Assembly: GCF_014639155.1 (NCBI RefSeq)
Contig: NZ_BMFT01000001.1
Span: forward strand, 3,149,045 to 3,213,044
Origin: Paenibacillus segetis
Lineage (GTDB): Bacteria; Bacillota; Bacilli; Paenibacillales; Paenibacillaceae
Length of the DNA stretch: 64,000 nt
Direction of reading: 5' to 3'
The translations under genes and the position numbers were made by a program. Within the stretch, counting starts at the first letter, position 1. Every line of letters starts with the position of its first letter. Below are positions 53,594-63,068 of this stretch, one piece after another. The notes under the pieces are model-generated. The model ran no database searches and was not told the origin of the DNA. It saw only the letters and a list, made by a program, of their open reading frames with translations.

Positions 53594-55153
53594 TTAAACG
53601 TGCCCTACAACTTCTTTTCGATATGCTGAAGGTGACGTTCCTACATATTTCCTGAATTTGCTGTGGAAATAATCCACATTCGTATAGCCTACTTTCTCAG
53701 CTACTTGATATACTTTGTAGCCCTCTTCCAAGAAGCCTTTGGCTTTCTCAATCCGCACTTTATCGAGGTAAGTATTGAAGTATTCCCCTGTCTCATTCTT
53801 GAACAATTTCCCTAAATAAGCACTGTTATAATTAAAGACACCTGACAACGTCTCCAGCTTAAGGTTATCACCGAAGTTTCGATGAATGAGATCGAGCATG
53901 ATTTTCACTTCGCGGTGCGAGCCACCGTCACTCAAATGACTCATCATTTGCATCAGGAAGAAATCTATCTTTTCAAACAATCCTTGAATGGTCCGCACTT
54001 GATAAATTTCAGCCAGATAATCACCATACTCTATGCTACGATCCTGGAGTTCAGGATACTGTTTCGACGCTTTATTAAGAATAGAGGTCAATATCTCTGA
54101 GAAACGACGTTTAATCTCCAATTCACTATAGCCCTCTGAAACAAAGAACTTCCCCGTTCGGCGCACTAGCGATTTCATCGTCTCCAGATTTCCGATGTCA
54201 ATCGCGTAATAGATTTGATCACTCAGTGAATGAGTATGTAACTCGCCAGAATCCTCGCTATTGCATTCTATATTGGATGAATCCAAGCACAATACGTTCC
54301 CATTATCTAAAAAAAAATGATGTTTAATCAGCTCTCGTGCGTCCACGTAGGACTGACCAATCTCATGTAAAGTACTCACTTTGCGTCCCAATGCAACGCT
54401 GAAATAAACCCCAAAATCAATCAATTGGGAATCAATCCATTTGTAGAGTTGATCCAATTCCACACTAAGAAGGGGTTCCTTCAATAATATACCGATCTGT
54501 GCATGGATATAGAACACCCAACCGCGTCCTGTATCCTCGAACTTATCCATGAGCTTTCTCTTGAGCAACGCTGAAAGCTTCGTATCACTTTCATCTTGAG
54601 GGTGCACGGAAATCAACAACACCTGATAGTTTCTCCATACTAACCCTAGTTCCTCCGCTTTCTTATTAAGAATAGTGGAGTCCTCTCCCTCATTGGAGGT
54701 TTCTGTTAATACCGATTGAATTAGTGCTTCGCGTGTCCATACTTTAGTGACATGTTTCCATTGCTCAGATATTTTTTCGCTATCAATTTGTTGTTTTATA
54801 TCTTTTAAATAAGTGATTAGCTCATCTTCATCCACCGGTTTTAGTAGATAACCATCAACCTGGTGAGCAATGGCTTGTTTGGCATAGTCAAAATCAGCGT
54901 AACCACTTAAGATCAATATGTGTAAATGTTCATCGATCTCCCGTAGTTTTTGAATCAGCTTCAGACCGTCCATTCCGGGCATACGGATATCAGCTAACAC
55001 CAAATCAGGGACATGCAAATCATATTTAATTAAGGCTTCGTTTCCGTTCGCCGCCGTATCCACAACGGTATAGCCAAGAGAATCCCAATCGATAAAAGCC
55101 TTTAATCCTTCTCTTAGTTTTGGCTCATCATCAACTATCAGCACTTTTATCAT
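53594..55153 (-). CDS. Response regulator with AraC-type DNA-binding domain (YesN-like)
   Basis: A 519-aa regulator: receiver domain (about 1-120; VLIVDDEP, phospho-acceptor Asp in LVLADIRMPGMDG, Lys in YLLKPVDE), a middle region with GGDEF-like weak similarity of the YesN type, and a C-terminal AraC double helix-turn-helix ending KFRKYVGTSPSAYRKE. AGGAGG precedes the ATG. No kinase gene is adjacent, while a kinase without a regulator lies at 44928-46706. Its own upstream and downstream terminators make it a single-gene unit. Confidence 0.94.
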   Translation of the reverse strand: MIKVLIVDDEPKLREGLKAFIDWDSLGYTVVDTAANGNEALIKYDLHVPDLVLADIRMPGMDGLKLIQKLREIDEHLHILILSGYADFDYAKQAIAHQVDGYLLKPVDEDELITYLKDIKQQIDSEKISEQWKHVTKVWTREALIQSVLTETSNEGEDSTILNKKAEELGLVWRNYQVLLISVHPQDESDTKLSALLKRKLMDKFEDTGRGWVFYIHAQIGILLKEPLLSVELDQLYKWIDSQLIDFGVYFSVALGRKVSTLHEIGQSYVDARELIKHHFFLDNGNVLCLDSSNIECNSEDSGELHTHSLSDQIYYAIDIGNLETMKSLVRRTGKFFVSEGYSELEIKRRFSEILTSILNKASKQYPELQDRSIEYGDYLAEIYQVRTIQGLFEKIDFFLMQMMSHLSDGGSHREVKIMLDLIHRNFGDNLKLETLSGVFNYNSAYLGKLFKNETGEYFNTYLDKVRIEKAKGFLEEGYKVYQVAEKVGYTNVDYFHSKFRKYVGTSPSAYRKEVVGHV

Positions 55154-55323
55154 TTGATATTCCTCCTGCCGGAAAAATTTTGATCCTACCTACATTCCAG
55201 CGACACATTGTGCAAATAAAGTTCATAATAAAGCGTTTTCACATTAATTATACCGCACCACCATTTTCTAACAAACATTATCTTGTTCATTTGTTGCACT
55301 ATTTTGATGTATTAAGTACGAAC

Positions 55324-55364
55324 ACAGCTCTCCTTGGTTAATGTTTCATTACCAGGAGAGCTGT
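55324..55364 (-). terminator. Long hairpin after the ABC exporter operon
   Basis: ACAGCTCTCCT-TGGTTAATG pairs with CATTACCA-GGAGAGCTGT (bulged T bases only), with a three-base loop. The T run after it is weak on the minus strand, so termination may be partial. It lies 7 bases after the exporter stop. Confidence 0.65.
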
Positions 55365-55370
55365 AACTAT

Positions 55371-57164
55371 CTACGCAGTTTCCTGCACCTTATCCTTTTC
55401 TTGAAACTGTATCCGATATAGCCCCGCGTACATACCTTCTTGTTCCATTAGGTCATCATGGGTACCTTCTTCAACGATTTCTCCTCGATCTAACACGATA
55501 ATTCTAGAGGCATTCCGTACCGTAGACAATCGATGTGCAATGACTACAGTCGTCCGTTCGCGCATGAGCAGGTCTAACGAATGTTGCACAAGCTCTTCCG
55601 ATTCGTTGTCTAATGCTGATGTTGCTTCATCTAATAATAGCAGCGGGGCCTTACGTAGGAAAGCGCGCGCAATAGCCAATCGTTGACGTTGTCCTCCTGA
55701 TAGAGTAGACCCATGTTCCCCGAGTACCGTGTCGTATCCATCAGGTAACTTAGCAATAAATTCTTCGGCCCCTGCAAGCCTTGCCGCTTCTATTATTTCT
55801 TCATCAGTCGCTCCGTCAGCGCCAAAGATAAGATTATCACGTATTGTACCCGAGAAGAGGTAAGGGATTTGTGGGACATAAGTCGTAAATTCACGAGTAC
55901 TCTCCAGGTGTTCATGAAGAGGAGAACCAAACAGGGATACACTTCCTTGATCCGGTTCATATAATCCACAGCATAACCTGATTAATGTTGACTTACCTGA
56001 ACCACTTGGCCCTACTACCGCAACTGTCTCCCCAGGAACAACGCGTAAGTTAAGCCCTTTAAATAATGGGGTATCTACTCCGTCACTTGAACGATGATTG
56101 AAGTAAACATGATTCATACTTAAAGCCTCTTTGTCAGAAAGTAGGTGGGATTCAGCCGCCTCAGGAGACTTCTCCTCACGCTCGCTTGGCATATCTAGGA
56201 CAGCGAATACACGATCCGATGCTCCAAGTGACTCTTGTACTCCCCCCCATGTTTGCGACATATGGACAAAAGGCCACTGTACCCGACCCATAAGTATAAT
56301 GAATGCCAGCACCCCACCTGCCGTCGTGCCCCCATGTAGGGAAGAATAAGCAATCAACCCTGCACAAGCAACCATTACGGTATTATTAACAAAGGCAGAC
56401 GTTTGCCATAGAAGACCAGAAAGTATCGTTCTTTTACGTTGAAGTACATTTAGTTGTTCACGTTTCTCTACATATCGATTCAGTAGAGGACCTTCCAAAC
56501 CAAACGCCCGAACGACCTTCATACCTTGCAGTACTTCCTGCAATAACGCTCGAAGTTCTGCTTCCTTCATCAGGATATCACCTGATAAAACTCTTAATCT
56601 TCGATCGAAGAAACGTCCTGAAAGAAACACGACTGGGCCTGAGCCTAGCGCGAGCAGCGAGATCCATATGTCCATACGGGCCAAATATAGAAAGGAGACA
56701 AAACATAGTAGAATGTTATATGCCAGATCGTATACAACACTACCTACCATATCCATAGCCTTATCTGCATCTTTATTGTTTCGAGAGGATAGGTCCCCCG
56801 AATGCATGGATTGAAGTACACGAAAAGGAAGTCGATTACTTTTATCAAACAGGCTGGCCCTAAGATCCCAAACCATGCGGAACTGGACAACGAACCGAAG
56901 GTAATGTTGCAGCATAAGGCAAACCAAGACGAGTAAGCATACGATCCCGCAAATCATCGTTAGTCGTAGTAGGGCGCTCATATCTGCACTCGTAATCGTA
57001 TCTATAAATAACTGCTGAACGGTAGCGAACCCTACATCCATGACTAACTTCGCAATCAGAAGCATCATGGCGACAATGAAACCCATGCGGTATGGGCGTA
57101 CAAATTGTAATAGTCTCCCTAACACATTTCGAAATGACTGGCGATTTGGAGTACTCGTATTCAT
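55371..57164 (-). CDS. ABC exporter half-transporter (membrane + ATPase)
   Basis: A 597-aa fused exporter: six membrane helices (about 30-320) and a nucleotide-binding domain with Walker A VGPSGSGKST, signature LSGGQRQRLAIARA, and Walker B LLLLDEATSALD. It overlaps the preceding exporter gene by four bases (ATGA). The two differ in sequence and probably form a heterodimer that exports a drug, peptide or lipid. The cargo cannot be told. Confidence 0.95.
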   Translation of the reverse strand: MNTSTPNRQSFRNVLGRLLQFVRPYRMGFIVAMMLLIAKLVMDVGFATVQQLFIDTITSADMSALLRLTMICGIVCLLVLVCLMLQHYLRFVVQFRMVWDLRASLFDKSNRLPFRVLQSMHSGDLSSRNNKDADKAMDMVGSVVYDLAYNILLCFVSFLYLARMDIWISLLALGSGPVVFLSGRFFDRRLRVLSGDILMKEAELRALLQEVLQGMKVVRAFGLEGPLLNRYVEKREQLNVLQRKRTILSGLLWQTSAFVNNTVMVACAGLIAYSSLHGGTTAGGVLAFIILMGRVQWPFVHMSQTWGGVQESLGASDRVFAVLDMPSEREEKSPEAAESHLLSDKEALSMNHVYFNHRSSDGVDTPLFKGLNLRVVPGETVAVVGPSGSGKSTLIRLCCGLYEPDQGSVSLFGSPLHEHLESTREFTTYVPQIPYLFSGTIRDNLIFGADGATDEEIIEAARLAGAEEFIAKLPDGYDTVLGEHGSTLSGGQRQRLAIARAFLRKAPLLLLDEATSALDNESEELVQHSLDLLMRERTTVVIAHRLSTVRNASRIIVLDRGEIVEEGTHDDLMEQEGMYAGLYRIQFQEKDKVQETA

Positions 57165-58972
57165 GCTCCTACCTCTTCTCTCTGAGACTGGAGAGTGCCC
57201 TTATCTAAACTTTTAGAGACCATATCCATATAATTTCCTTCTAGTATCATCAGTTCATTATGAGTACCAGACTCAACAACTTCTCCATTTTCTAGATAAT
57301 AAATAAGGTCAGCATCCCGAATCGTCGACAAACGATGTGCTACAACAACCGTTGTCCTGTCATGCATTAGCTCTTTCAAAGCTTGCTGGACGAGTTCCTC
57401 ATTATGACTATCGAGCGCAGCCGTTGGTTCATCTAATAGCAATAATCTGGGTTCACGTACGAATGCTCTAGCGATAGACATCCTTTGTCGTTCACCACCA
57501 GACAAGGTCAGTCCTCGCTCGCCAATAATCGTCTCATACTGCTGTAGTGTCGACATAATGAAATCATGAATTCCCGCAGCTCGTGCAGCATTCATAACAT
57601 CCTCCCGGGTTGCGCCAAGTCTACCCCAAGCAATATTTTCAAACAACGTACCCGTGAATAGATAAGGATCTTGTGATACATAAGCAATTTCGTTACGCCA
57701 ATCCTTGGGACGAATGTCTCGAAGCGAAATATCACCGCAATATATACTTCCTTCATTTGGTTCATAAGCAGCCATTAATAGGTTCAGAATGGTGCTTTTA
57801 CCGCTACCACTAGGACCCGCAATTGCCGTGACTTTTCCAGACTTAATCTCTAATGAGAGCCCTTTCAAGACATCCGCTCCTTCCCCATAACGGAAGCCTA
57901 CTTGCTCAAATTTAATAGAAGGAAATTTGTCTTGATTCACATGGGTGTAATTCTGATCTTGCGATGGTATACTGCTCCCTTCCTCTTCCAGATCCAGAAT
58001 GCTAAACAAACGATTTCCTTGTGCCATAGAGGATTGTAATTCAGTCCAAAGATTGGAGAGACGAGCGACAGGCTGAGAAATTTGCTCAAAGCTAATGAGA
58101 AAGGCCGCTACTGCTCCTACATCAAGGGTACCTTTGATCACAAGATAACCACCAAATGATAGGACATATAACAAACCACCAAGAATCACCGCAAAGGGTA
58201 AATTATATCCCACCGCTTCAACACGGGTAACCCGGAAATGAATTCGAAGATGCTCCTGAGCACGCTTCATAAATTGTTCCTTCAGTTTGCCTGCCAATGA
58301 AAAAGAGCGTACTACTTCTGCTCCCTGAATGGCGTCTTGAATAAATGTCTGCTGCTCCGTTGCAACTTTCTGTCTCTCCTCATGCATAGCTCGAAGCTTA
58401 CGCGTGAAGGGAACCATAATTAGAGGAATCGTAGCACAAATGAGGATCGTTCCTAAAGTCAACATGTACTGAAGCGATACTAAATACGTAAGCATAAAAA
58501 CGATTTTCAGGATATTTTCGATCATATCAATCGTCTTCTCGTTTATCCCCATTTGTGCCGCTGGTGCTGAATCATTGATCCGGCTAATCAAATCCGCCGA
58601 GTGGTGCTGCTCTAAGTTCTCCATTCGGACCTTCATAAGCTTAGATAATACGGAGGCTTGTAGTTTAGCTACCGATTTGTATTCCAGGACACCGGATACA
58701 TAGGTTTTGGCGAAATTACCAGCTCCATCAACAACAACGACTCCGATCGCAAAAATTCCCCCTGAGATGAGTCCCGCCATATTTCCATCGACCGTCGCAT
58801 TCACAATCCGTCGTAAAGATTCTGCTAAGGCAACACTAGTCAGAGACAGAACAGCAACGATGATACAAAGAATGAAATAACGGCCCCAGTAGGGCTTGCC
58901 TAAGCTAATTAAACGCTTTAAAGTTTCAAATGCAGTAGGTTTATTCCCTTCGTGGCTCTTCATACTATTCAT
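57161..58972 (-). CDS. ABC exporter half-transporter (membrane + ATPase)
   Basis: A 603-aa fused exporter. Walker A is IAGPSGSGKST, signature LSGGERQRMSIARA, Walker B LLLLDEPTAALD. Here the residue after the Walker B Asp is Glu in both partners, so neither ATP site shows the common degenerate form by this test. It overlaps the regulator gene by eight bases and the next exporter gene by four, so all three are one operon. No strong ribosome binding site is seen, consistent with coupled translation. Confidence 0.95.
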   Translation of the reverse strand: MNSMKSHEGNKPTAFETLKRLISLGKPYWGRYFILCIIVAVLSLTSVALAESLRRIVNATVDGNMAGLISGGIFAIGVVVVDGAGNFAKTYVSGVLEYKSVAKLQASVLSKLMKVRMENLEQHHSADLISRINDSAPAAQMGINEKTIDMIENILKIVFMLTYLVSLQYMLTLGTILICATIPLIMVPFTRKLRAMHEERQKVATEQQTFIQDAIQGAEVVRSFSLAGKLKEQFMKRAQEHLRIHFRVTRVEAVGYNLPFAVILGGLLYVLSFGGYLVIKGTLDVGAVAAFLISFEQISQPVARLSNLWTELQSSMAQGNRLFSILDLEEEGSSIPSQDQNYTHVNQDKFPSIKFEQVGFRYGEGADVLKGLSLEIKSGKVTAIAGPSGSGKSTILNLLMAAYEPNEGSIYCGDISLRDIRPKDWRNEIAYVSQDPYLFTGTLFENIAWGRLGATREDVMNAARAAGIHDFIMSTLQQYETIIGERGLTLSGGERQRMSIARAFVREPRLLLLDEPTAALDSHNEELVQQALKELMHDRTTVVVAHRLSTIRDADLIYYLENGEVVESGTHNELMILEGNYMDMVSKSLDKGTLQSQREEVGA

Positions 58973-60065
58973 CCAGCAGGACTTTGGACGTTAACGCCAG
59001 AAGCTCCCGCAGTCTTTCTGTCTTCAAGTGGTAATACATCCGATGATCCGATCGCTTCATTTCTAAAAGGTCCAGAAAGAACAAGAAGTTGGCATGATAA
59101 TTCACCGCGGCCGGTGTAATGCCTAGTTCAGCTGCAAGCTCTGCTCCATACCGAGGTTGTACCCGCAATAATGAGACAAAATCCATTCGTCTCTTATCCG
59201 AGAGAGCTTTAAAGAATAACTCTACCTTCTCACGATCGGCGTCAGGTCCAAATACACGATCGTTATGGATCCCAAAAATAACCCAGGCATGTTGACCGTT
59301 ATTGGAATAAATCAAATGATTCGACACTTGTGATAAAAAACTAATATGAAAAATGGTCGGTAAATCATAGAGTGCCGGCTCACTCTTGTTCGTTTCTCGG
59401 ATAAAAGTCTCTGGTTCTTCTTTGAAAGAGTCACCATAGTGAAGGGCCGATGCCTCCGACAGATCCTTAATCCGTTTCGCCCAAGGTTTATATGCATCTT
59501 GGTAAAACTGCCGGATCACCTGCATATAGCGATGTTTGGCTTCAAGTGGATGGGTAAGGCATTCCAGAAGTGGTTCGAAGGCTCCGGCAACTTCCGGATG
59601 TGGTTCTGTTGCTTTTACCAACTCAATAAGTGCTGGTAGGTCTCGCTGAACTTCCTTCCAATACTCCCAATCTCGTCCTTGTAGCAGCTCATCCATCTTA
59701 TCGTGATACACACCATAGACCATTCCTGCCATAATTTTGTCTGCCGGAATCTGATCCAGCTCTGCAATCCATTCTTCAGCAGATTGGATCTTTGGACAAT
59801 CACAGATGGATAAGTAGAAACCAAAATCAAGTGCTTTATGTAGAAAGTTATATTTGAAGAAAAACTCTAGCTCTCGGAGTGCATGTGGCGATAGCTGCTC
59901 CCTAGCCTCTTGATGGAAGTCAGTTGCGAGTGGGTCCAATTCAAACTTATATTCTTTGGCCACCTCTTCCATTTGTTCTTCACAAGCAACCATACCCATA
60001 GCTATAATCAGTTCCAGCGCCTCGTTGTAGGCAAATGATATATTTTTCGTAAGCATGTCTTTCAT
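58965..60065 (-). CDS. ArsR-type winged-helix regulator with long N-terminal domain
   Basis: A 366-aa protein. The last 85 residues form an ArsR-like winged helix (KALSDKRRMDFVSLLRVQPR, ELAAELGITPAAVNYHANFL, MYYHLKTERLREL). The first 280 residues are acidic and probably helical and match no domain I recognise. Typical ArsR repressors are about 100 aa, so this is a fusion of DNA-binding tail and sensing domain. It heads the exporter operon and probably controls it; the ligand is unknown. Confidence 0.86.
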   Translation of the reverse strand: MKDMLTKNISFAYNEALELIIAMGMVACEEQMEEVAKEYKFELDPLATDFHQEAREQLSPHALRELEFFFKYNFLHKALDFGFYLSICDCPKIQSAEEWIAELDQIPADKIMAGMVYGVYHDKMDELLQGRDWEYWKEVQRDLPALIELVKATEPHPEVAGAFEPLLECLTHPLEAKHRYMQVIRQFYQDAYKPWAKRIKDLSEASALHYGDSFKEEPETFIRETNKSEPALYDLPTIFHISFLSQVSNHLIYSNNGQHAWVIFGIHNDRVFGPDADREKVELFFKALSDKRRMDFVSLLRVQPRYGAELAAELGITPAAVNYHANFLFFLDLLEMKRSDHRMYYHLKTERLRELLALTSKVLLDE

Positions 60066-60095
60066 TTCTATTTCACCATCTTCCGTTAAGTTTTC

Positions 60096-60115
60096 ACTAT
60101 ATATTAGTGTAATAT
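60096..60115. promoter_or_regulatory. Overlapping short palindromes before the ArsR-type gene
   Basis: CACTA-TATAT-TAGTG (60096-60110) overlaps ATATT-AGTGT-AATAT (60101-60115), about 30-50 bases upstream of the start. ArsR-type proteins bind such AT-rich dyads, so this is a candidate self-operator (inference). Confidence 0.35.
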
Positions 60116-60182
60116 CACAACATTTAATTTTTACTTAATGTTAAAATAACCCTTTTATTTCGAGTTGTCAATCGGTCATATC

Positions 60183-60214
60183 AAAAAGAGCCGACTCTTG
60201 TTAAGAATCGGCTC
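60183..60214 (-). terminator. Terminator after the GH43 gene
   Basis: On the minus strand GAGCCGA-TCTT pairs with AAGA-TCGGCTC around a three-to-four base loop and is followed by five T. It ends the arabinose operon. Confidence 0.9.
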
Positions 60215-60249
60215 CTTATATGATTAATCCAAACTATAAAATTATAGAA

Positions 60250-61218
60250 CTATAATGCTCGTACCCCATCTTTCACAGGGATGCCGAAGTTAGGTGTGCC
60301 ATCTTCATTCCACTCTATAACCTGCGCTCTAGTATGACGATTAGGGTCGTACAGTGGATCGCCAGTAATTTCTTTATAATTACGTGCATGATAGATCATC
60401 ACATCAAGGCCATCCTCGGATACCGTAAAGCTATTATGACCCGGTCCATATTGCCCTGTCTCCTCATTCGTTTGGAATACAGGTTGCGGAGATTTCACCC
60501 ATGAACGTGAATCTAGTAAATCAGCGTCTTCATTAGCTGTTAGGAGCCCCATGCAATAGTTATGATCGGTAGCACTAGCGGAAAAACTCATAAAGATACG
60601 GCCATTCCGCTTCAATATCGCCGCGCCTTCATTGACTTTGAAACCGATGATCTCCCAATCGTACTCAGGTGTAGAGATCATGACTTGTTTCCCAATCAAC
60701 GTCCACGGGTTGCTCATCTCTGATATATATAGATTGGAGTTACCCTCAATATTGGGGTCCTTCTGCGCCCAAACATAATATAATACTCCCCGGTGCTCAA
60801 ACGTGGTAGCATCCAGTGCAAAGGATTCCCACTGCGTAAGTATTTGGCCCTTCTCCTCCCAAACACCTTCAAGTGGATTAGGTGAAGCATTCTCCAGCAC
60901 AAACATCCGGTGATCAAAAAGTCCTTCCTTGGTCTCCGTGGTTCTAGCCGCAGCGAAATAAATGTACCATTTTCCATCAATATAATGGATTTCTGGAGCC
61001 CAGATGTTGGCGCTTAGCGGCCCGGATTCGTATTTCCGCCATGCGACAACAGTCTCTGCCTCTTTCAAACCTTCAAGCGTAACGGCCCTGCGAACCTCAA
61101 TCCGATCATATTCTGGTACAGAAGCCGTAAAGTAATAATAACCATCACTATGTTTGTAGACCCACGGGTCTGCTCGCTGCTCCACCAGCGGATTAATATA
61201 TTCTCTATTTATGTTCAT
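60250..61218 (-). CDS. GH43 family glycoside hydrolase
   Basis: A 322-aa five-bladed propeller enzyme, probably an alpha-L-arabinofuranosidase or beta-xylosidase. The first catalytic Asp is near residue 17 in RADPWVYKH; SFALDATTFEH carries the second Asp and FKVNEGAAI the Glu. YGPGHNSFTV with the conserved His is present. No signal peptide. AAAGGAG lies before the ATG. It is last in the operon after GH51 and the small Cys-rich gene. The exact substrate cannot be told; arabino-oligosaccharides are most likely by context. Confidence 0.93.
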   Translation of the reverse strand: MNINREYINPLVEQRADPWVYKHSDGYYYFTASVPEYDRIEVRRAVTLEGLKEAETVVAWRKYESGPLSANIWAPEIHYIDGKWYIYFAAARTTETKEGLFDHRMFVLENASPNPLEGVWEEKGQILTQWESFALDATTFEHRGVLYYVWAQKDPNIEGNSNLYISEMSNPWTLIGKQVMISTPEYDWEIIGFKVNEGAAILKRNGRIFMSFSASATDHNYCMGLLTANEDADLLDSRSWVKSPQPVFQTNEETGQYGPGHNSFTVSEDGLDVMIYHARNYKEITGDPLYDPNRHTRAQVIEWNEDGTPNFGIPVKDGVRAL

Positions 61219-61264
61219 ATTGGTTTCTCCTTTGATATCATCAAAAATGACTATTTCTAAGTTG

Positions 61265-61525
61265 CTAGCTCCATCTCGAGGCTAGAGGAAAGGGGCAGCC
61301 GGAATCTTGAAGTCGAGCTCTGACTGCAACTAGACAGCCACAATAGCGGCAAGTCGTACCGTATTGTAGAGCAGGACAACTTAAACAGGTATCCATTCTG
61401 TCATTGTACTCCTGATCAGACACTGCCTCTCTGCCCTTCATTGCGATGGCAATTAGCCGTTCAAGCTTTTCCGGTGATACCTTGACGCTATCCGTACAGC
61501 CTTTGCAACCCTCGAGTCGTTCCAT
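61265..61525 (-). CDS. Small Cys-rich protein, DUF6171-like
   Basis: An 86-aa protein with three Cys pairs: CKGC at the start, CLSC in the middle, CRYCGC and a late Cys before CPFP-type residues, separated by a helical stretch (SPEKLERLIAIAMKGREAVS). The pattern suggests one or two structural zinc sites. It resembles the uncharacterised DUF6171 family, though I am not certain. It lies 18 bases after GH51 and 46 bases before GH43, so it is co-transcribed with arabinose enzymes. No function can be given. Confidence 0.7.
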   Translation of the reverse strand: MERLEGCKGCTDSVKVSPEKLERLIAIAMKGREAVSDQEYNDRMDTCLSCPALQYGTTCRYCGCLVAVRARLQDSGCPFPLASRWS

Positions 61526-61543
61526 ATCCCTTCACCCCAATCC

Positions 61544-63025
61544 TTATTCCAATGTCAACACGACAACGGAAGCTGGAGGCATTTCAAATTGAAGATGTCC
61601 ATTCTGCAGTGTTACTCCTTCAAAATTAACCGGTGCAACCCGTTCAGGCTGTTCAAATGTGTTGTGCTCATTTAAGGAAGTATGGGTTAGGATTCTACCT
61701 GAAACCTTCTTGCCTTCAGCTCCATCGATATGACAGCTAACGGTTGTGTTCTCCGCATGGTGCAAATTACATGCAGATAAATGAATGGCTCCGTCTGTAT
61801 TAATGGATGCTGACACACTTAATTGCGGAATCGACTGTGCACCATACGTGTATAACGGACTCTCAAAAGCTACATCCAGCAATTCAGCATCCTGATGAAC
61901 CTTATACATCTCGAACACGTGATAGGTTGGTGTTAGAAGCATGTTGTCTCCTTCGGTCAGGACCATTGCCTGCAAGACATTCACAACCTGAGCGATGTTC
62001 GCCATCTTCACGCGCTTGCTATATTTTTGGAAAATATTAAGGTTAATCCCTGCAATAAGAGCATCTCGAAGGGTATTCTGCTGATATAGAAACCCAGGGT
62101 TCGTTCCCGGCTCTACATCAAACCAAGTTCCCCATTCGTCGACAATGAGTCCTACTCTACCCTCTGGATCATACTTATCCATAATTTTCGAATGTTTGAC
62201 GATCAATTCTTCCATATAGAGTGTATTTTTCATGGTTGAAAACCACTCGTTTGTTTCGAAATCCGTTGAGGAACCTTTTGAGCCCAACCAATTCCCCGTT
62301 GGTAAAGTGTAATAATGCAAGCTGAGGCCATCCATCAGCCCTCCTGCTTCACGCATCATCACTTCTGTCCAGTGATAATCATCGGTATTCGCACCACAGG
62401 CGATCTTATACACTTTGTTGTCGCCATAATTTCGAACATAAGTTGAGTAATGTCGGTAAAGATCAGCATAATACTCAGGGCGCATATTCCCGCCGCAACC
62501 CCAGTTTTCATTGCCTACCCCAAAGAATTGTAAACTCCACGGTTTATCCTGGCCATTCTCTTTGCGTAGATTAGCCATCGGAGATTCTCCGTCGAAGGTC
62601 ATATATTCGACCCACTGCTGCATTTCTCGTACCGTGCCGCTACCGACATTACCGCTAATATAGGGTTCCGTCTCAAGCAATTCACATAGCCGCAAAAATT
62701 CATGTGTGCCGAAATGATTGTTTTCCTCCACTCCGCCCCAATTATTATTGATCATCCGCGCCCGCTCCGAGGCAGGGCCTATGCCATCCATCCAGTGATA
62801 TTCATCCGCAAAACAGCCACCCGGCCAGCGAAGTACTGGTATATGTAATTTCTTGAGTGCCTCCAGTACATCGATGCGGATTCCTTCTATATTCGGAATG
62901 GGTGAATCTTTGCCAACCCATATCCCTTCGTATATGCATCTGCCTAGATGCTCGGCAAATTGACCGTACAAGTAACGGCTAATCGTACCTTTTTTCTCAT
63001 GAGCATTCAATTTCATTTCTACCAT
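61544..63025 (-). CDS. abfA: GH51 alpha-L-arabinofuranosidase
   Basis: A 493-aa cytoplasmic GH51 enzyme releasing arabinose from arabino-oligosaccharides. Acid/base Glu at about 173 in [11 protein letters not shown], nucleophile Glu at about 297 in [10 protein letters not shown], with [13 protein letters not shown] and the N-terminal [10 protein letters not shown] typical. GAGGT lies 8 bases before the ATG. It directly follows the sugar permease genes and precedes the Cys-rich and GH43 genes in one operon. Confidence 0.95.
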   Translation of the reverse strand: MVEMKLNAHEKKGTISRYLYGQFAEHLGRCIYEGIWVGKDSPIPNIEGIRIDVLEALKKLHIPVLRWPGGCFADEYHWMDGIGPASERARMINNNWGGVEENNHFGTHEFLRLCELLETEPYISGNVGSGTVREMQQWVEYMTFDGESPMANLRKENGQDKPWSLQFFGVGNENWGCGGNMRPEYYADLYRHYSTYVRNYGDNKVYKIACGANTDDYHWTEVMMREAGGLMDGLSLHYYTLPTGNWLGSKGSSTDFETNEWFSTMKNTLYMEELIVKHSKIMDKYDPEGRVGLIVDEWGTWFDVEPGTNPGFLYQQNTLRDALIAGINLNIFQKYSKRVKMANIAQVVNVLQAMVLTEGDNMLLTPTYHVFEMYKVHQDAELLDVAFESPLYTYGAQSIPQLSVSASINTDGAIHLSACNLHHAENTTVSCHIDGAEGKKVSGRILTHTSLNEHNTFEQPERVAPVNFEGVTLQNGHLQFEMPPASVVVLTLE

Positions 63026-63068
63026 TTCAGTTGACCTCGCTCTCCACTCATATATTTATATAATTCGC

